DNA of 64,000 nt. It comes from Sphaerisporangium rubeum. Lineage in GTDB: Bacteria; Actinomycetota; Actinomycetes; Streptosporangiales; Streptosporangiaceae. The stretch covers positions 1,426,001 through 1,490,000 of the forward strand of contig NZ_JACHIU010000001.1 in the NCBI RefSeq assembly GCF_014207705.1, written 5' to 3'. Both the position numbers and the translations under genes were made by a program. Positions 37,901 to 47,730 of this stretch are shown here, in pieces. The notes beneath the pieces are model-generated. The model saw nothing but the letters and a program-made list of their open reading frames with translations. It was not told where the DNA came from and did no database searches. Numbering within the stretch: the stretch's first letter is position 1; each line of letters opens with the position of its first letter.

Positions 37901-39133
37901 GGACGGTGAAGCGTCCTGAGGTGGTGCGGCGTGTGGCGGTGACCACAGAGCGTCCTGGGGGACGGGGAGGGGGAGATCGGGGGTGGACGGCGCGTTCCCG
38001 GCTGTGTGGAGCGCGTCCTTCGGCGGCGATGACGGCTGAGGGGGCATGCCGGGAAGAGGGGGTGCGTCGTGCGGGTAGAGCGGCGCGTCCTGGGGGCCGG
38101 CGTGGGACGGCGGGTTCTGGCGCAGGTACGGGGTGTCGCGGAGCTGGTATCGCGTGTCCTGCGCCGGAGAGGACGTGGGGGTGTCCTGCTGAGGGCTGTA
38201 CGGAGCGGGGGGACGGCCGTACGAGGCGGAAAGCGGCGGGTCGTACGGCGCGGTGAGGGACTCGTACGGCGCGGTCAGCGGGTCGGGCTGAGGCGCGCGC
38301 GCAGGTGCGTCCTGGCCGTACGGCGCGTCCTTGGTGGCCGCGGCGCCGAACGGATCCCAGGGGGCCGGTCCGGGGTCCGCGACCGGCGCGGGGGGAGGTG
38401 ACGCGACCGGTGCGGGGAGCGGCCACCGGACGTCCTGCGGTGACGGCGGGACGGCGTCGGAGGGCCGGTAGGGGGGTTGCGGCGGAGGGACGGTGCCGCT
38501 TCCCCAGGTCACGTCGCGGTCCGTCCCGGAGGCTGTGTCAGAGTGCCGGTAGGTGCCGGGTGAGCCCGGAGCGGGGTGCGGGGCCGTGAACCACTCGTTC
38601 TCAGTGGGGAAACGCTCGTCCGGTGCCCAGGGTTGCGCGTCGGCGCCGAAGCTGAAGTCCGTCCCGGGGCGTGTGGCGCCGGGGGAGCCCGCACCGGGAG
38701 TGGATGCCGGCGTGGAGCCCGCAGGCGGGGTGTGTGGAGCCGAGGTGGTGGGGAGGGTCCAGTCGGGGCCGATGCCTTGAGCCGGCGAGGGGCCGGCGAG
38801 GTCGGCCGGGGCCGGAGTGGCGCCGGACAGTTGGCCGGGGCCGGCGGGGGATGCGGTGGGAGGCCAAGGAGGCGGTACGGGCCGGTTGGAGGCCGGAGTG
38901 GCGCCAGAGGGGTGGCCGGGGCCGGCAGGTGACGCGGTGGGGGGGCCGGGAGGCTGGTCGGGGGCCGGCTCACGGAACCAGGTGGAGGTTCCTGAGGTCG
39001 GCTGGTCCGCTCTGGTCTGCTCGGGCTGCGGCACGGAGGGATGCGCCTGGCCGAAGCTCGGGGGTGGCATCGCCGGAGCCCCGGAGCCCTCGGACTGGCG
39101 GTCGTGTTCGGAGCCGGAATCCTGGCCACGCAT
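34958..39133 (-). CDS. Giant Pro-rich single-pass membrane protein with C-terminal extracellular domain
   Basis: Encodes 1391 aa from ATG 39133, chosen because TACGCT lies 7 nt upstream (leaderless arrangement) and because residues upstream are not Pro-rich. About 1150 residues of Pro/Ser/Thr/Gly/Ala low-complexity sequence come first, with a 9-residue repeat (DNA about 36646-36835) and a 7-residue ERPTGTT-like repeat (about 35743-35928). One membrane helix follows after RKTRKR, so the N-terminus should be cytoplasmic. The last 190 residues form a domain shared with the gene at 39573: LTLKEAFPR, two Cys (TAKC, KKQKC), LRATYVD and SDGHTPTKQE. Function unknown. No gap or frameshift is seen despite the low complexity. 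Confidence 0.8.
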   Translation of the reverse strand: MRGQDSGSEHDRQSEGSGAPAMPPPSFGQAHPSVPQPEQTRADQPTSGTSTWFREPAPDQPPGPPTASPAGPGHPSGATPASNRPVPPPWPPTASPAGPGQLSGATPAPADLAGPSPAQGIGPDWTLPTTSAPHTPPAGSTPASTPGAGSPGATRPGTDFSFGADAQPWAPDERFPTENEWFTAPHPAPGSPGTYRHSDTASGTDRDVTWGSGTVPPPQPPYRPSDAVPPSPQDVRWPLPAPVASPPPAPVADPGPAPWDPFGAAATKDAPYGQDAPARAPQPDPLTAPYESLTAPYDPPLSASYGRPPAPYSPQQDTPTSSPAQDTRYQLRDTPYLRQNPPSHAGPQDAPLYPHDAPPLPGMPPQPSSPPKDALHTAGNAPSTPDLPLPVPQDALWSPPHAAPPQDASPSSPAEPPTSQVRNRNLPPYGDIPVWPPTPPEGPPAPPPPTARPTTGDLLSAAPSPAPASPLTPPATDPPSTPPPGAPAPAAPASGTATPVTPSVPLSPPAAWGASSGSASVTSSPVPPPPPVPPQPEPSPTIPPPSPPPEPTPNIPAPRPPGPDAVPPGPADLAPGSGQGQKPPATPPRPESTVRPPAPDTGRQERTTAQGPASHRAPGTPLPPAPVTLPGLTSRHFTEPSGPASGGGSATDATSPPQGSSPPTGPAVPGSGVTGPPAPDSARTARPTRDPSRTGRPAPGTPLPPAPLTSTALSSSPASPTKDNRRRDDDRASDTPGPASPAGHSSTAGGQPPSPTSTRVPSAPAGSGQPSGPTTAGQPLGPPSTGQSFGPSSTGQPSGPEGTGRPPGLTGDEQPSGPSKTAKPSGPTDARPLTGTLLPPPRPPGTPLPPAPRSLDPLSTPAPATPPNTSPSSHPAKTPASANPTDSIPSGPPATAVPGTSTPGTTPGDSTLGTSPVGPASGATPGGPTPGTSAVGPTSAAPPATTSAGPSPTNPTPAATGASPGTSAAIPPTTGMTTGTPAGPAPTPATGSPGPGPAIVTGDPIDPTSLITPTTRTTPLKPNSPASASSPSSGTVPPARTAGHGAAPAGTTAGEPFGGAIGTGGPGSGDRPSGTVERPAGTTERPTGTTERPTVITARSTGAAERSTGAVKWPPGTTEGSSGVVERPPFVPPGALVPVSTGTPVPPPQRKTRKRTVLAAGLAVAVAALGTAAWFGYQTYSKPSDSLTLPPPIPSVDPQIPEPENTVPAEPAPVETTMLDSEQSDPRKLTLKEAFPRQRVVINGRTYLRVKADITAKCDKVAAGVFAAALKKQKCSRVLRATYVDARKKYAITTGIAVFPTKEAAVAADQKKNLAKTIWFRGLAGPASSGANKADISGGYAAGLVWGRYIVFSFATYSDGHTPTKQEKDLAPVSGALRDQTATVLEKRLTK

Positions 39134-39572
39134 ACGCGGAAGCGTATCCAGAGTCGAGGACCGGCATACCGCTATGGGTGTTTCCCGGTCTAGGTTCCCG
39201 TCCGATTTGTCGGCATAAGTAGACAAATAGACGGATTTCGGGGAAGAGGTTCGCTGGATTTCAACGGCCACCGTCATGAGGAGCCTGCAAGGAGCCGTGC
39301 CGTGCTCCTTGGCCTTGGAGCCGGATCGTGCACCGGTGCCATGCCGTCCGGCACCTCCGGGGGCTCCGTTCCGCCAGGCACCGGCTGTACAAAAGCTCAG
39401 CCTTCCTGCCTGCCTGGTGGCGATGACGGCTGGGGACCTGATCCGTCATGTCCACTACCGGGACGTGGCCGTATGTCGGCGGCGGAGACGGTCGCACGGG
39501 AACGGATGCGGCGTCGGAGGGAGACACACGTGGCAGGGGTCGGCAGACCACAGGCGCGACGGTGGGGAGGGG
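39134..39572 (-). other. Upstream region of the giant Pro-rich gene, with inverted repeat
   Basis: A 439-bp gap between two minus-strand genes. A candidate -10 (TACGCT on the minus strand, 39141-39146) lies 7 nt before the ATG at 39133. An inverted repeat, ATTTGTC (39205-39211) and GACAAAT (39222-39228), sits 72-95 bp upstream of that ATG and is unusually AT-rich for this DNA; it could bind a regulator. Frames here on the + strand are shadows. Confidence 0.45.
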
Positions 39573-41459
39573 TCAGCTTGTGCGCGCTCCGGTGAGGACC
39601 CGGGTGTCCAGGGCCGGGAAGATGGTGGCCTCGGTGATGTCGATGGCGGCGCGGTTGAGGCGCTTGAGTTCGGTCTTGGTGGGCTTGTGGCCGTCCTTGT
39701 ACTGGAACCACAGGAGGATCAGGTAGTGCCCCTGGGACCAGGCGATGGCGTAGGAGTCGGTGCCGCTGCCGAGGAGCTTGGTGGCGGGGTCCTTGCCTTG
39801 GAGGGGGTTGACGTAGTCCTCCAGCTCGCCGCCGCGGCCGGTCTTGCCGGCTTTGGCGGCCGCGGCGGCGGTGCGCAGGTTGGCCACGCCGACCGTGCCG
39901 ATGAGGGTGCTGGAGGAGTCGCGGAAACTGGCTCTGAGGAGCTGGGTGCAGCCGCCTGAGGCCAGGGCCTTCTGCAGTGCGGTGCCGTGGACGGCGTCCT
40001 TGCACTTCTTGTCGGCGCGGCGCACGGTCATGTGGTAGTCGCGGCCCTTGGCGGTGATCTTCTTGCGGCCGAACAGCTCGTTCAGGGTCAGCGGCTGGGG
40101 GTCGGTCTTGCGGGACGCGGTGTAGCCGTCCTTGTTGTCGGCCCCGACCACGATCGGCACCTGGTTGGCGGGACGGGGGGTCGTGGCCGGCGCGGCGGGG
40201 GTGTCGCCGCCGCTGGTGATGATCACGGCGGCGCCGCCCGCGGCGAGCAGCGCGGCCACGCCGCCCGCGAGGACCATCGGGAGCTTGGAACGGCGGCGCG
40301 GCTCCTCGGGCTCGCTGCGGTACTCACGCATCGGTGGCTGCGCCTTGCCGCCGTCGCCGCGACGACCTGACGAGCCGCCGGCGGCCTTGCCTCCACGCGT
40401 CCCGGCGGCCGCGGACTCGCCGAAACCCGTGCCGCCGCGTGGTCCGGCCGCCGTGGACTCGCCGAAGGCGGAGAAGCCGCCGCGTGTCCCGGACGCCGGG
40501 GGGTCGCCGAGGTCGCCGGTGGTGGTCCGCGGGCCGGAGGTGGTCTCGGCGGCGGTCGGCGCGGCGAACGGGCCGCGGCGCGTGGTCTGCTCCTGGCCGG
40601 CTCCGCGTACCGCCTGGAAGGGGTCGGTGGGGGTGCGCAGCGTGTCGGAGGAGCCGGTGCGCTGCTCCTGGAAGTGCTGGTCGGTGCGGGACTCGGCGAA
40701 CGGCCTGCTCGGCGCCTGCCGCGCCGTGAACGAGCTTTCCTGCCCTGGCTCGGCCGCGGGAACGGCCGGCGCCGCCCACGCCGCGAACGGGTCGGGGGCC
40801 TGCGGCCCTGCCGCACCCGCCCTCGCCGGGAACGGGCCGGTGCCGGGGGACCGGACCGGAAGACCTTCCGCGGGCCGGGGGCCGGAGGGCCCGCTCTCCG
40901 GGGACCGCCGCGGGCCCTCCAGAGGTCGCGCCGCCGCGTCCTCACCGAAGTCGCGTCCGGCTCCGAACGACGACGCCTGGAACTCCCCGGTCCCGAACGG
41001 CCCGCGCGACGGCGGCAACGGGCCGGAGGTCTGCGCGGGTGAACCGCCGCTCTCCGGCGATCCGCCACCCGGCAGGCCCGCGAAGGAACCGGTGCCGGTG
41101 GATCCGCCGGACCGCGACCCGGTGCCGAAGGCGTCGAAACCGGAGGACGTCTCTGTCTGGGCCTGTTCCGTCTGGGCCTGCGCGGCCTCGGCACGGCGCC
41201 GTCGCTCCTCCATGCGGCTCAGCGGCCGGCGCGTCTCGCCGGGCCGCGCGGAGGACGGCCCTGAGCTGGACGGCGACCACGCCGACCACGGCGAGGGCTC
41301 GCCGGAGGAGGAGCCGGACGGCGACGGGTCAGGGGTGGCGGACGCGCTGGGCCAGGGGTCGGCGGGACCGGTGGACGACTCCTCGCCCTCAGGGGTGGGC
41401 GGGGGTTCGTACGGGCGGTACGGCTGGCGGCGCGGCGGCTGTTCCCCGGGGTAACCCAT
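39573..41459 (-). CDS. Pro-rich single-pass membrane protein, paralogue of the 34958-39133 product
   Basis: Encodes 628 aa from ATG 41459. A disordered Pro/Ser/Gly/Ala-rich N-terminal region of about 390 residues, with repeats such as FGESAAAGTRGG, ends in RRRSKLP. One membrane helix (about 392-414) and an extracytoplasmic C-terminal domain of about 200 residues follow. That domain aligns with the one encoded at 34958: DPQPLTLNELFGRKK, KKC and GGC cysteines, LLRASFRD and KDGHKPTKTELKRL. TAGTCT on the minus strand 6 nt before the ATG and the lack of a ribosome-binding site suggest a leaderless message. Function unknown; a cell-envelope or sensing role is a guess. Confidence 0.8.
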   Translation of the reverse strand: MGYPGEQPPRRQPYRPYEPPPTPEGEESSTGPADPWPSASATPDPSPSGSSSGEPSPWSAWSPSSSGPSSARPGETRRPLSRMEERRRRAEAAQAQTEQAQTETSSGFDAFGTGSRSGGSTGTGSFAGLPGGGSPESGGSPAQTSGPLPPSRGPFGTGEFQASSFGAGRDFGEDAAARPLEGPRRSPESGPSGPRPAEGLPVRSPGTGPFPARAGAAGPQAPDPFAAWAAPAVPAAEPGQESSFTARQAPSRPFAESRTDQHFQEQRTGSSDTLRTPTDPFQAVRGAGQEQTTRRGPFAAPTAAETTSGPRTTTGDLGDPPASGTRGGFSAFGESTAAGPRGGTGFGESAAAGTRGGKAAGGSSGRRGDGGKAQPPMREYRSEPEEPRRRSKLPMVLAGGVAALLAAGGAAVIITSGGDTPAAPATTPRPANQVPIVVGADNKDGYTASRKTDPQPLTLNELFGRKKITAKGRDYHMTVRRADKKCKDAVHGTALQKALASGGCTQLLRASFRDSSSTLIGTVGVANLRTAAAAAKAGKTGRGGELEDYVNPLQGKDPATKLLGSGTDSYAIAWSQGHYLILLWFQYKDGHKPTKTELKRLNRAAIDITEATIFPALDTRVLTGARTS

Positions 41460-41465
41460 GCGCCG

Positions 41466-41471
41466 AGACTA
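41466..41471 (-). promoter_or_regulatory. -10 element for a leaderless transcript of the 628-aa gene
   Basis: TAGTCT on the minus strand, 6 nt before ATG 41459; no Shine-Dalgarno sequence is present. The same hexamer is used in the rpsL and rplM promoters. The -35 is weak. Confidence 0.5.
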
Positions 41472-41494
41472 ACCCGGCGGCGCGACCGGACAGG

Positions 41495-42295
41495 TCAGGA
41501 ATAGCCGAAGTCCTGGGTCCACCATATGTCGCCGCCGCCGTACGCGACGCCGACGCCGACCGTGGTGATCTGGCAGTTCAGGATGTTGCGGCGGTGCCCC
41601 GCGTTGGCCATCCAGCCGCGCACCGTCTCCTCGGCCGACGCGTAGCCGCGCGCGATGTTCTCGGCCGCGCTGTTGGAGTAGCCGGCGCGCGCCATGCGCT
41701 GCCACGGCGTGACGCCTTGCGGGGAGTTGTGGTCGAAGTACCCCTTGGCGGCCATGTCGCGGCTGTGTGCTCGCGCGGACCTGGTGAGGCGGCCGTCCAC
41801 CCGCAGGGGAGCGCAGCCGCGCCGCGTGCGTTCCTGGTTGGTGAGCCGGACGGCCGCGGCCTCCAGCTGCGCGGGTGGCAGCCCCTCCGCGCCGGGGGAG
41901 CCGTCGCCGCCGGTGCCGCTCGCGGTGCCGACCCTGGTGCCGGACGTGCCGCCGGAGCCTGAGCCGTCGATGACGTTGGAGGGCTTGTCGTCGGTGCCGC
42001 GCGGTGTGTGGGAAGCGACGCTGTGCGGCCGGCCGGTGTGCTGCGTCTCGGGCCGGGCCACGGGGGCGAGCGGCGGCCGCGTGTCGGCGGGCTCGGGTGC
42101 CGCCAGCAGACGGCTGCTCGCGGGTGCCGGTGTGGCGGGCTGGAGGTAGAGATCACGCGGTACCTCTCGGGCCGGGTTCAGCCAGGAGATCGTGATCGCG
42201 CCGAACAGGAAGCCGGCCAGGCACGCCAACAGACCCACATGGGTCCGGCGACGGGGAAACCGCTGGGTATGCCGGAGATGGAAGCGCTGGCACAT
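41495..42295 (-). CDS. Membrane-anchored CAP/SCP-domain protein
   Basis: Encodes 266 aa from ATG 42295. A longer frame reaches back to 43357 but lies under rplM and rpsI and is not credible. The start is basic (MCQRFHLRHTQRFPRRR), then one membrane helix at about 20-38, a Pro/Ser/Gly-rich linker (about 40-140) and a CAP domain (about 145-266). CAP signatures are LTNQERTRRGCAPL, HSRDMAAKGYFDHNSPQGVTPWQRM, AAENIARGYASAEETVRGWMANAGHRRNIL and GGGDIWWTQDFG. Bacterial CAP proteins act outside the membrane; their biochemical role is unclear. It lies 35 bp upstream of the paired Pro-rich genes on the same strand. Confidence 0.88.
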   Translation of the reverse strand: MCQRFHLRHTQRFPRRRTHVGLLACLAGFLFGAITISWLNPAREVPRDLYLQPATPAPASSRLLAAPEPADTRPPLAPVARPETQHTGRPHSVASHTPRGTDDKPSNVIDGSGSGGTSGTRVGTASGTGGDGSPGAEGLPPAQLEAAAVRLTNQERTRRGCAPLRVDGRLTRSARAHSRDMAAKGYFDHNSPQGVTPWQRMARAGYSNSAAENIARGYASAEETVRGWMANAGHRRNILNCQITTVGVGVAYGGGDIWWTQDFGYS

Positions 42296-42601
42296 ACCGC
42301 TGTCAAATATAGAGAGGTTGTCCAATGTTAAAGAAGAGACACGGGTTACCGGTTTCGCCGGACACTCGCCGGACGGGCCGTACACTGGACGAGCAGGCCC
42401 CGGGCAGGCGGTCCGTTTTGACCGGCACCCGCTCCGGCCGGTAGTCTGCTCATTTGTTGTGTGCGGATCGGTCCGTCGAGACCGGTGTGCGGCGCGTCCG
42501 GCGTCATCTCCCGTTGTGTGGAGACGGAAGGTCTGGGCCGTCGTGTGCCCGCCCATGACCTCCGTGATCGATTGCCGAACCCGACCAGAAGGCTTACCAC
42601 C
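42296..42601. promoter_or_regulatory. Divergent gap between the CAP gene and rplM
   Basis: A 306-bp divergent region. The rplM promoter is at 42418-42447. A TACACT at 42381-42386 has no good -35. An AT-rich stretch (CAAATATAGAGAGG at 42305-42318) next to the CAP gene may contain its promoter, with TATATT readable on the minus strand about 10 nt before its ATG. Confidence 0.45.
42418..42447 (+). promoter_or_regulatory. Promoter of rplM-rpsI-glmM
   Basis: TTGACC at 42418-42423, 18-nt spacer, TAGTCT at 42442-42447. This is close to the str-operon promoter. It predicts a leader of about 150 nt. Confidence 0.7.
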
Positions 42602-43045
42602 GTGCGCACGTTCACCCCTAAGGCCACCGACGTCGAACGTCAGTGGTACGTCATCGACGCCACCGACGTGGTGCTGGGTCGGCTGGCCACCCATGTCGCG
42701 ACGTTGCTCCGCGGTAAGCACAAGCCGATCTTCGCGCCGCACGTCGACACCGGTGACTTCGTCATCGTCATCAACGCCGACAAGGTGACTCTGACCGGCA
42801 ACAAGCTCGAGCAGAAGAAGGCGTACCGCCACTCCGGCTACCCCGGTGGCCTCCGCGCGGTCCCCTACAGCGAGCTGATGGAGAAGCGTCCGGACCGGGC
42901 CGTCGAGAAGGCCGTCAAGGGCATGCTTCCCAAGAATGCTCTCGGCCGCAGGATGGCCAAGAAGCTCAAGGTGTACGCCGGTTCCGAGCACCCGCACGCG
43001 GCTCAGCGTCCGGTGCCGTTCGAGCTCACCAAGACCGCCCAGTAG
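42602..43045 (+). CDS. rplM: 50S ribosomal protein L13
   Basis: Encodes 147 aa from GTG 42602 with AGAAGG at 42587-42592. [30 protein letters not shown] and KMLPKN-like [28 protein letters not shown] are canonical. L13 is one of the first proteins in 50S assembly. It is paired with rpsI 51 bp downstream, as in most bacteria. Confidence 0.98.
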   Translation: MRTFTPKATDVERQWYVIDATDVVLGRLATHVATLLRGKHKPIFAPHVDTGDFVIVINADKVTLTGNKLEQKKAYRHSGYPGGLRAVPYSELMEKRPDRAVEKAVKGMLPKNALGRRMAKKLKVYAGSEHPHAAQRPVPFELTKTAQ

Positions 43046-43096
43046 CCGCACCGTCGGCCGACGGCTGACGTAAAGATCGAAAGTTAGAGGAGAACC

Positions 43097-43617
<521 letters not shown>

Positions 43618-43621
<4 letters not shown>

Positions 43622-44979
43622 CGGGCCGTCTGTTCGGCACCGACGGCGTCCGTGGGGTCGCGGGCCGCGACCTCACGGCGGAGCTGGCCATGGACCTCTC
43701 GGTCGCGGCCGCTCATGTCCTCGGTGATGCCGGTGCGTTCGAGTCGAGCGTCGGGCGGCGTGGCCGCCCGGTCGCCGTCGTGGGCCGGGACCCGCGTGCC
43801 TCGGGGGAGTTCCTCGAGGCCGCCGTGGTCGCCGGCCTCGCGTCGTCGGGTGTGGACGTGCTGCGCCTCGGCGTGCTCCCCACTCCCGCGGTCGCGCACC
43901 TGACCTCGGCCCTCGGCGCCGACCTCGGCGTCATGTTGTCCGCGTCGCACAACCCGGCGCCGGACAACGGCATCAAGTTCTTCGCGCGCGGCGGCTTCAA
44001 GCTGCCGGACGCGGTGGAGAACGACATCGAGCAGCGGCTCGGTGAGAAGTGGAACCGGCCGGTCGGCGCCGCGGTCGGCCGCGTTCGTGACGCGTTCGGC
44101 GAGGCGGACCGCTACGTGTCGCACCTGCTGACGTCCCTGCCGGGACGGCTGGACGGCATGCGGGTCGTGCTGGACTGCGCGCACGGCGCCGCGCACATGG
44201 TGGCGCCGGAGGCGTTGCTGCGCGCGGGTGCGGTGGTGGAGACCATCGGCGCGTCGCCTGACGGTCTCAACATCAACGAGGGTGTGGGCTCCACCCATCT
44301 CGACGGGCTGCGTGCCGCGGTCGTCGAGTCCGGCGCCGACGCCGGCATCGCCTACGACGGCGACGCCGACCGCTGCCTCGCGATCACCTCGTCGGGCCAG
44401 GTGGTGGACGGCGACCAGATCATGCTGGTCCTGGCGCTCGCCATGCACGACGCCGGCACTCTCGCCAAGGACACCGTGGTGGCGACCGTGATGTCCAACC
44501 TCGGCTTCAAGCTCGCTCTGCGCAAGGCCGGTCTCGGCATGGTCGAGACGGCGGTCGGCGACCGTTACGTCCTTGAGGCGATGCGGGAGAACGGCTACAA
44601 CTTCGGCGGTGAGCAGTCCGGGCATGTGGTGATGCTCGACCACGCCACCACAGGGGACGGCCTGCTCACCTCGCTCCACCTGCTCGCGCAGGTGACCCGG
44701 TCCGGCCGTCCGCTCGACGAGCTGGCGTCGGCGATGTCACGCCTGCCGCAGGTGCTGGTGAACGTCAGGGACGTCTCCAAGGCCAAGGCGGCGGCGTCCG
44801 GTGAGCTGGCCGCCGCGGTGGCGGAGGTGGAACGCTCCCTCGGCGACACCGGCCGGGTGCTGATCCGTCCGAGCGGCACCGAGCCGATGGTGCGCGTGAT
44901 GGTGGAGGCCGAGTCCGAGGAGGAGGCCGAGCGCCTCGCGGGTCATCTGGCCGAGGTGGTGCGCAGGACCTGCGGCTGA
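43618..44979 (+). CDS. glmM: Phosphoglucosamine mutase
   Basis: Encodes 453 aa from TTG 43618, which overlaps the rpsI stop by 4 nt; no other start fits [10 protein letters not shown]. Ser110 in SASHNP is the phosphorylated active-site serine. The Mg-binding loop DGDADR carries Asp247, Asp249 and Asp251, and GEQSGHV and [14 protein letters not shown] complete the active site. It converts glucosamine-6-phosphate to glucosamine-1-phosphate for peptidoglycan precursor synthesis. In Streptomyces glmS is found a little downstream; it is not seen here. Confidence 0.96.
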
Positions 44980-45002
44980 CCGTCGCGACGAGATGTCACG
45001 CG

Positions 45003-45040
45003 GCCGGGCCCGGAGTCATCCGGGCCCGGCTGTTTCTCTT
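45003..45040 (+). terminator. Terminator after glmM
   Basis: Perfect 12-bp stem (GCCGGGCCCGGA at 45003-45014, TCCGGGCCCGGC at 45019-45030) with loop GTCA, then TGTTTCTCTTTC. Confidence 0.92.
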
Positions 45041-45118
45041 TCTCCGCGTGGTCGTCCGGTCAGGTGCGAGGAACGTCCCTGTTCTCGTCGTGGACGCCAC
45101 ACCGCGCCACGTGGCCGG

Positions 45119-45664
45119 TCAGGCGTGCGCGCGCAGAGCGGCGGCGAACCACTCGAAGGCCGGGACGGCCGAGGGGAAGGCCGGCCGGTCGTTGAGCACA
45201 CCCATCAGTTCCCAGTAGCGCTCCACCCGCCGGTCGGCGAACGTCTCGATCTGACCGGCGATCGTGGCCTTCTCCTCGGCCGTGGCGCCGGCGCCGACGA
45301 CGCGGTCCACGATCTCCTTGGCCTGCGCGGAGTCAGGCGCGACACCGGCCGCCACGGCGGCGCCGGCGTGCTCGGTGATCGGCGCCGGGTCGTAGCGCGG
45401 CTCCTCCTGGCCACGGGCTCCGGTCACCGCCATCTGCCGCACCCGGTCACGGAAGGAGCCGTCGGCGAGCAACCCGGTCAGCTCGGCCCAGGCCGCCGCC
45501 TTCTCCGGCTGGAGCTCGTCCGGCGCGTCCTGCGGCAGGATACGCATGCCTTCGGCGATCCTGGCCCCCGTCGCGTCAGGGTCGATGCCCGCGAACGCCT
45601 GCTCGACGAACTCGTCGATGATCAGTTGCCGCTCGCGAGCGGTGAGGCCTCCCAGTTCCGCCAT
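45119..45664 (-). CDS. MerR-type effector-domain-like protein lacking a DNA-binding domain
   Basis: Encodes 181 aa from ATG 45664, with GGGAG 9 nt upstream; the ATG at 45673 has no such spacing. The whole protein is helical. It resembles the C-terminal ligand-response half of actinobacterial MerR-family regulators, especially LTGLLADGSFRDRVRQMAVTGA and IETFADRRVERYWELMGVLNDRP. No MerR winged-helix domain precedes it in the frame or in the short divergent gap. A perfect palindrome (CTCCAGT-T-ACTGGAG) lies 69 bp upstream. It may be a remnant or a stand-alone ligand-binding protein. Family assignment is from pattern memory only. Confidence 0.6.
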   Translation of the reverse strand: MAELGGLTARERQLIIDEFVEQAFAGIDPDATGARIAEGMRILPQDAPDELQPEKAAAWAELTGLLADGSFRDRVRQMAVTGARGQEEPRYDPAPITEHAGAAVAAGVAPDSAQAKEIVDRVVGAGATAEEKATIAGQIETFADRRVERYWELMGVLNDRPAFPSAVPAFEWFAAALRAHA

Positions 45665-45732
45665 TTCTCTCATCTCCCAGGGTCGTGGTATCAAGGCGAC
45701 GCCTTCCGGCGTGCCGAGGACAACCCTCCACC

Positions 45733-45747
45733 CTCCAGTTACTGGAG
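45733..45747. promoter_or_regulatory. Palindromic operator candidate
   Basis: CTCCAGT T ACTGGAG, two perfect 7-bp arms with one central base. It lies between the divergent MerR-like gene and the small membrane gene at 45810. On the minus strand TTGAGT (45753-45748) directly precedes it and could be a -35, an arrangement seen for MerR-regulated promoters. Confidence 0.5.
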
Positions 45748-45809
45748 ACTCAACCGCATTTATCGCGCCATGTCCGCCGGCCGGCGTATGTACTCTAGGG
45801 TGGCTGTTC

Positions 45810-46181
45810 GTGACGCACCGGTACCGCCATCGGCTGCTCGCCACTTGCTCGTTCGCCGCAGGCGCCCTGGTGACGTGGGTGCTCACGGTCACCGGCACCG
45901 ATGGGGAGTTCTTCCGCTCGCTGCTCTACCCGTGGATGTTCGCCGCCGTGCTGCTCGGCGGGGTGATCCTCGGCATGGCCGCCACGGTGCGTACGGCCGT
46001 GGCGGCCCTGGTGCCGTTCGCGGTCCCGCCGGCCCTGCTTGCGGTCTGGCGCGGAGCGGACCCCGCGCCGGACGCCGGCGGCCTGTGGCTGGTCGGCCTC
46101 GCCGTCTCCTGCATGCTGCTGTTGTTCGCGGTGGGGGCCATCGCCGTCGGCGTCTGCGTGCGCCTGATGTTCCGGCGCTGA
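45810..46181 (+). CDS. Small membrane protein of unknown function
   Basis: Encodes 123 aa from GTG 45810, with AGGGTGG 6 nt upstream. Short basic start (THRYRHR) and four hydrophobic segments (about 8-22, 31-50, 53-69 and 85-112). No family is recognised. It is divergent from the MerR-like gene and shares its operator region, so it may be the regulated target. It ends 3 bp from the convergent expansin-like gene. Confidence 0.65.
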   Translation: MTHRYRHRLLATCSFAAGALVTWVLTVTGTDGEFFRSLLYPWMFAAVLLGGVILGMAATVRTAVAALVPFAVPPALLAVWRGADPAPDAGGLWLVGLAVSCMLLLFAVGAIAVGVCVRLMFRR

Positions 46182-46184
46182 GCC

Positions 46185-47600
<1,416 letters not shown>

Positions 47601-47665
47601 GACACGCCTCCAGGGACGGACGCACGGCCGCGGCGAACGGTAGACCCGCTCGGCCGCGCGCGACA

Positions 47666-47695
47666 GCGCGGATCCGGCCGGAGCCGGATCCGCGC
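47666..47695 (-). terminator. Terminator-like hairpin downstream of the ABC genes
   Basis: GCGCGGATCCGG (47666-47677) and CCGGATCCGCGC (47684-47695) form a perfect 12-bp stem with a 6-nt loop. It lies 36 bp after the stop of the last ABC gene on the minus strand and upstream of the expansin-like gene. There is no T run. Confidence 0.55.
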
Positions 47696-47730
47696 AGGTC
47701 GCCGTGCTGTGGAGCGTGAAAGTTACGCGG

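Noticed and set aside
39276-39959. Plus-strand frame upstream of and opposite the 628-aa gene
   Set aside because: Its translation is Gly/Ala/Val/Arg-rich antisense of the paralogous extracellular domain, with no ribosome-binding site.
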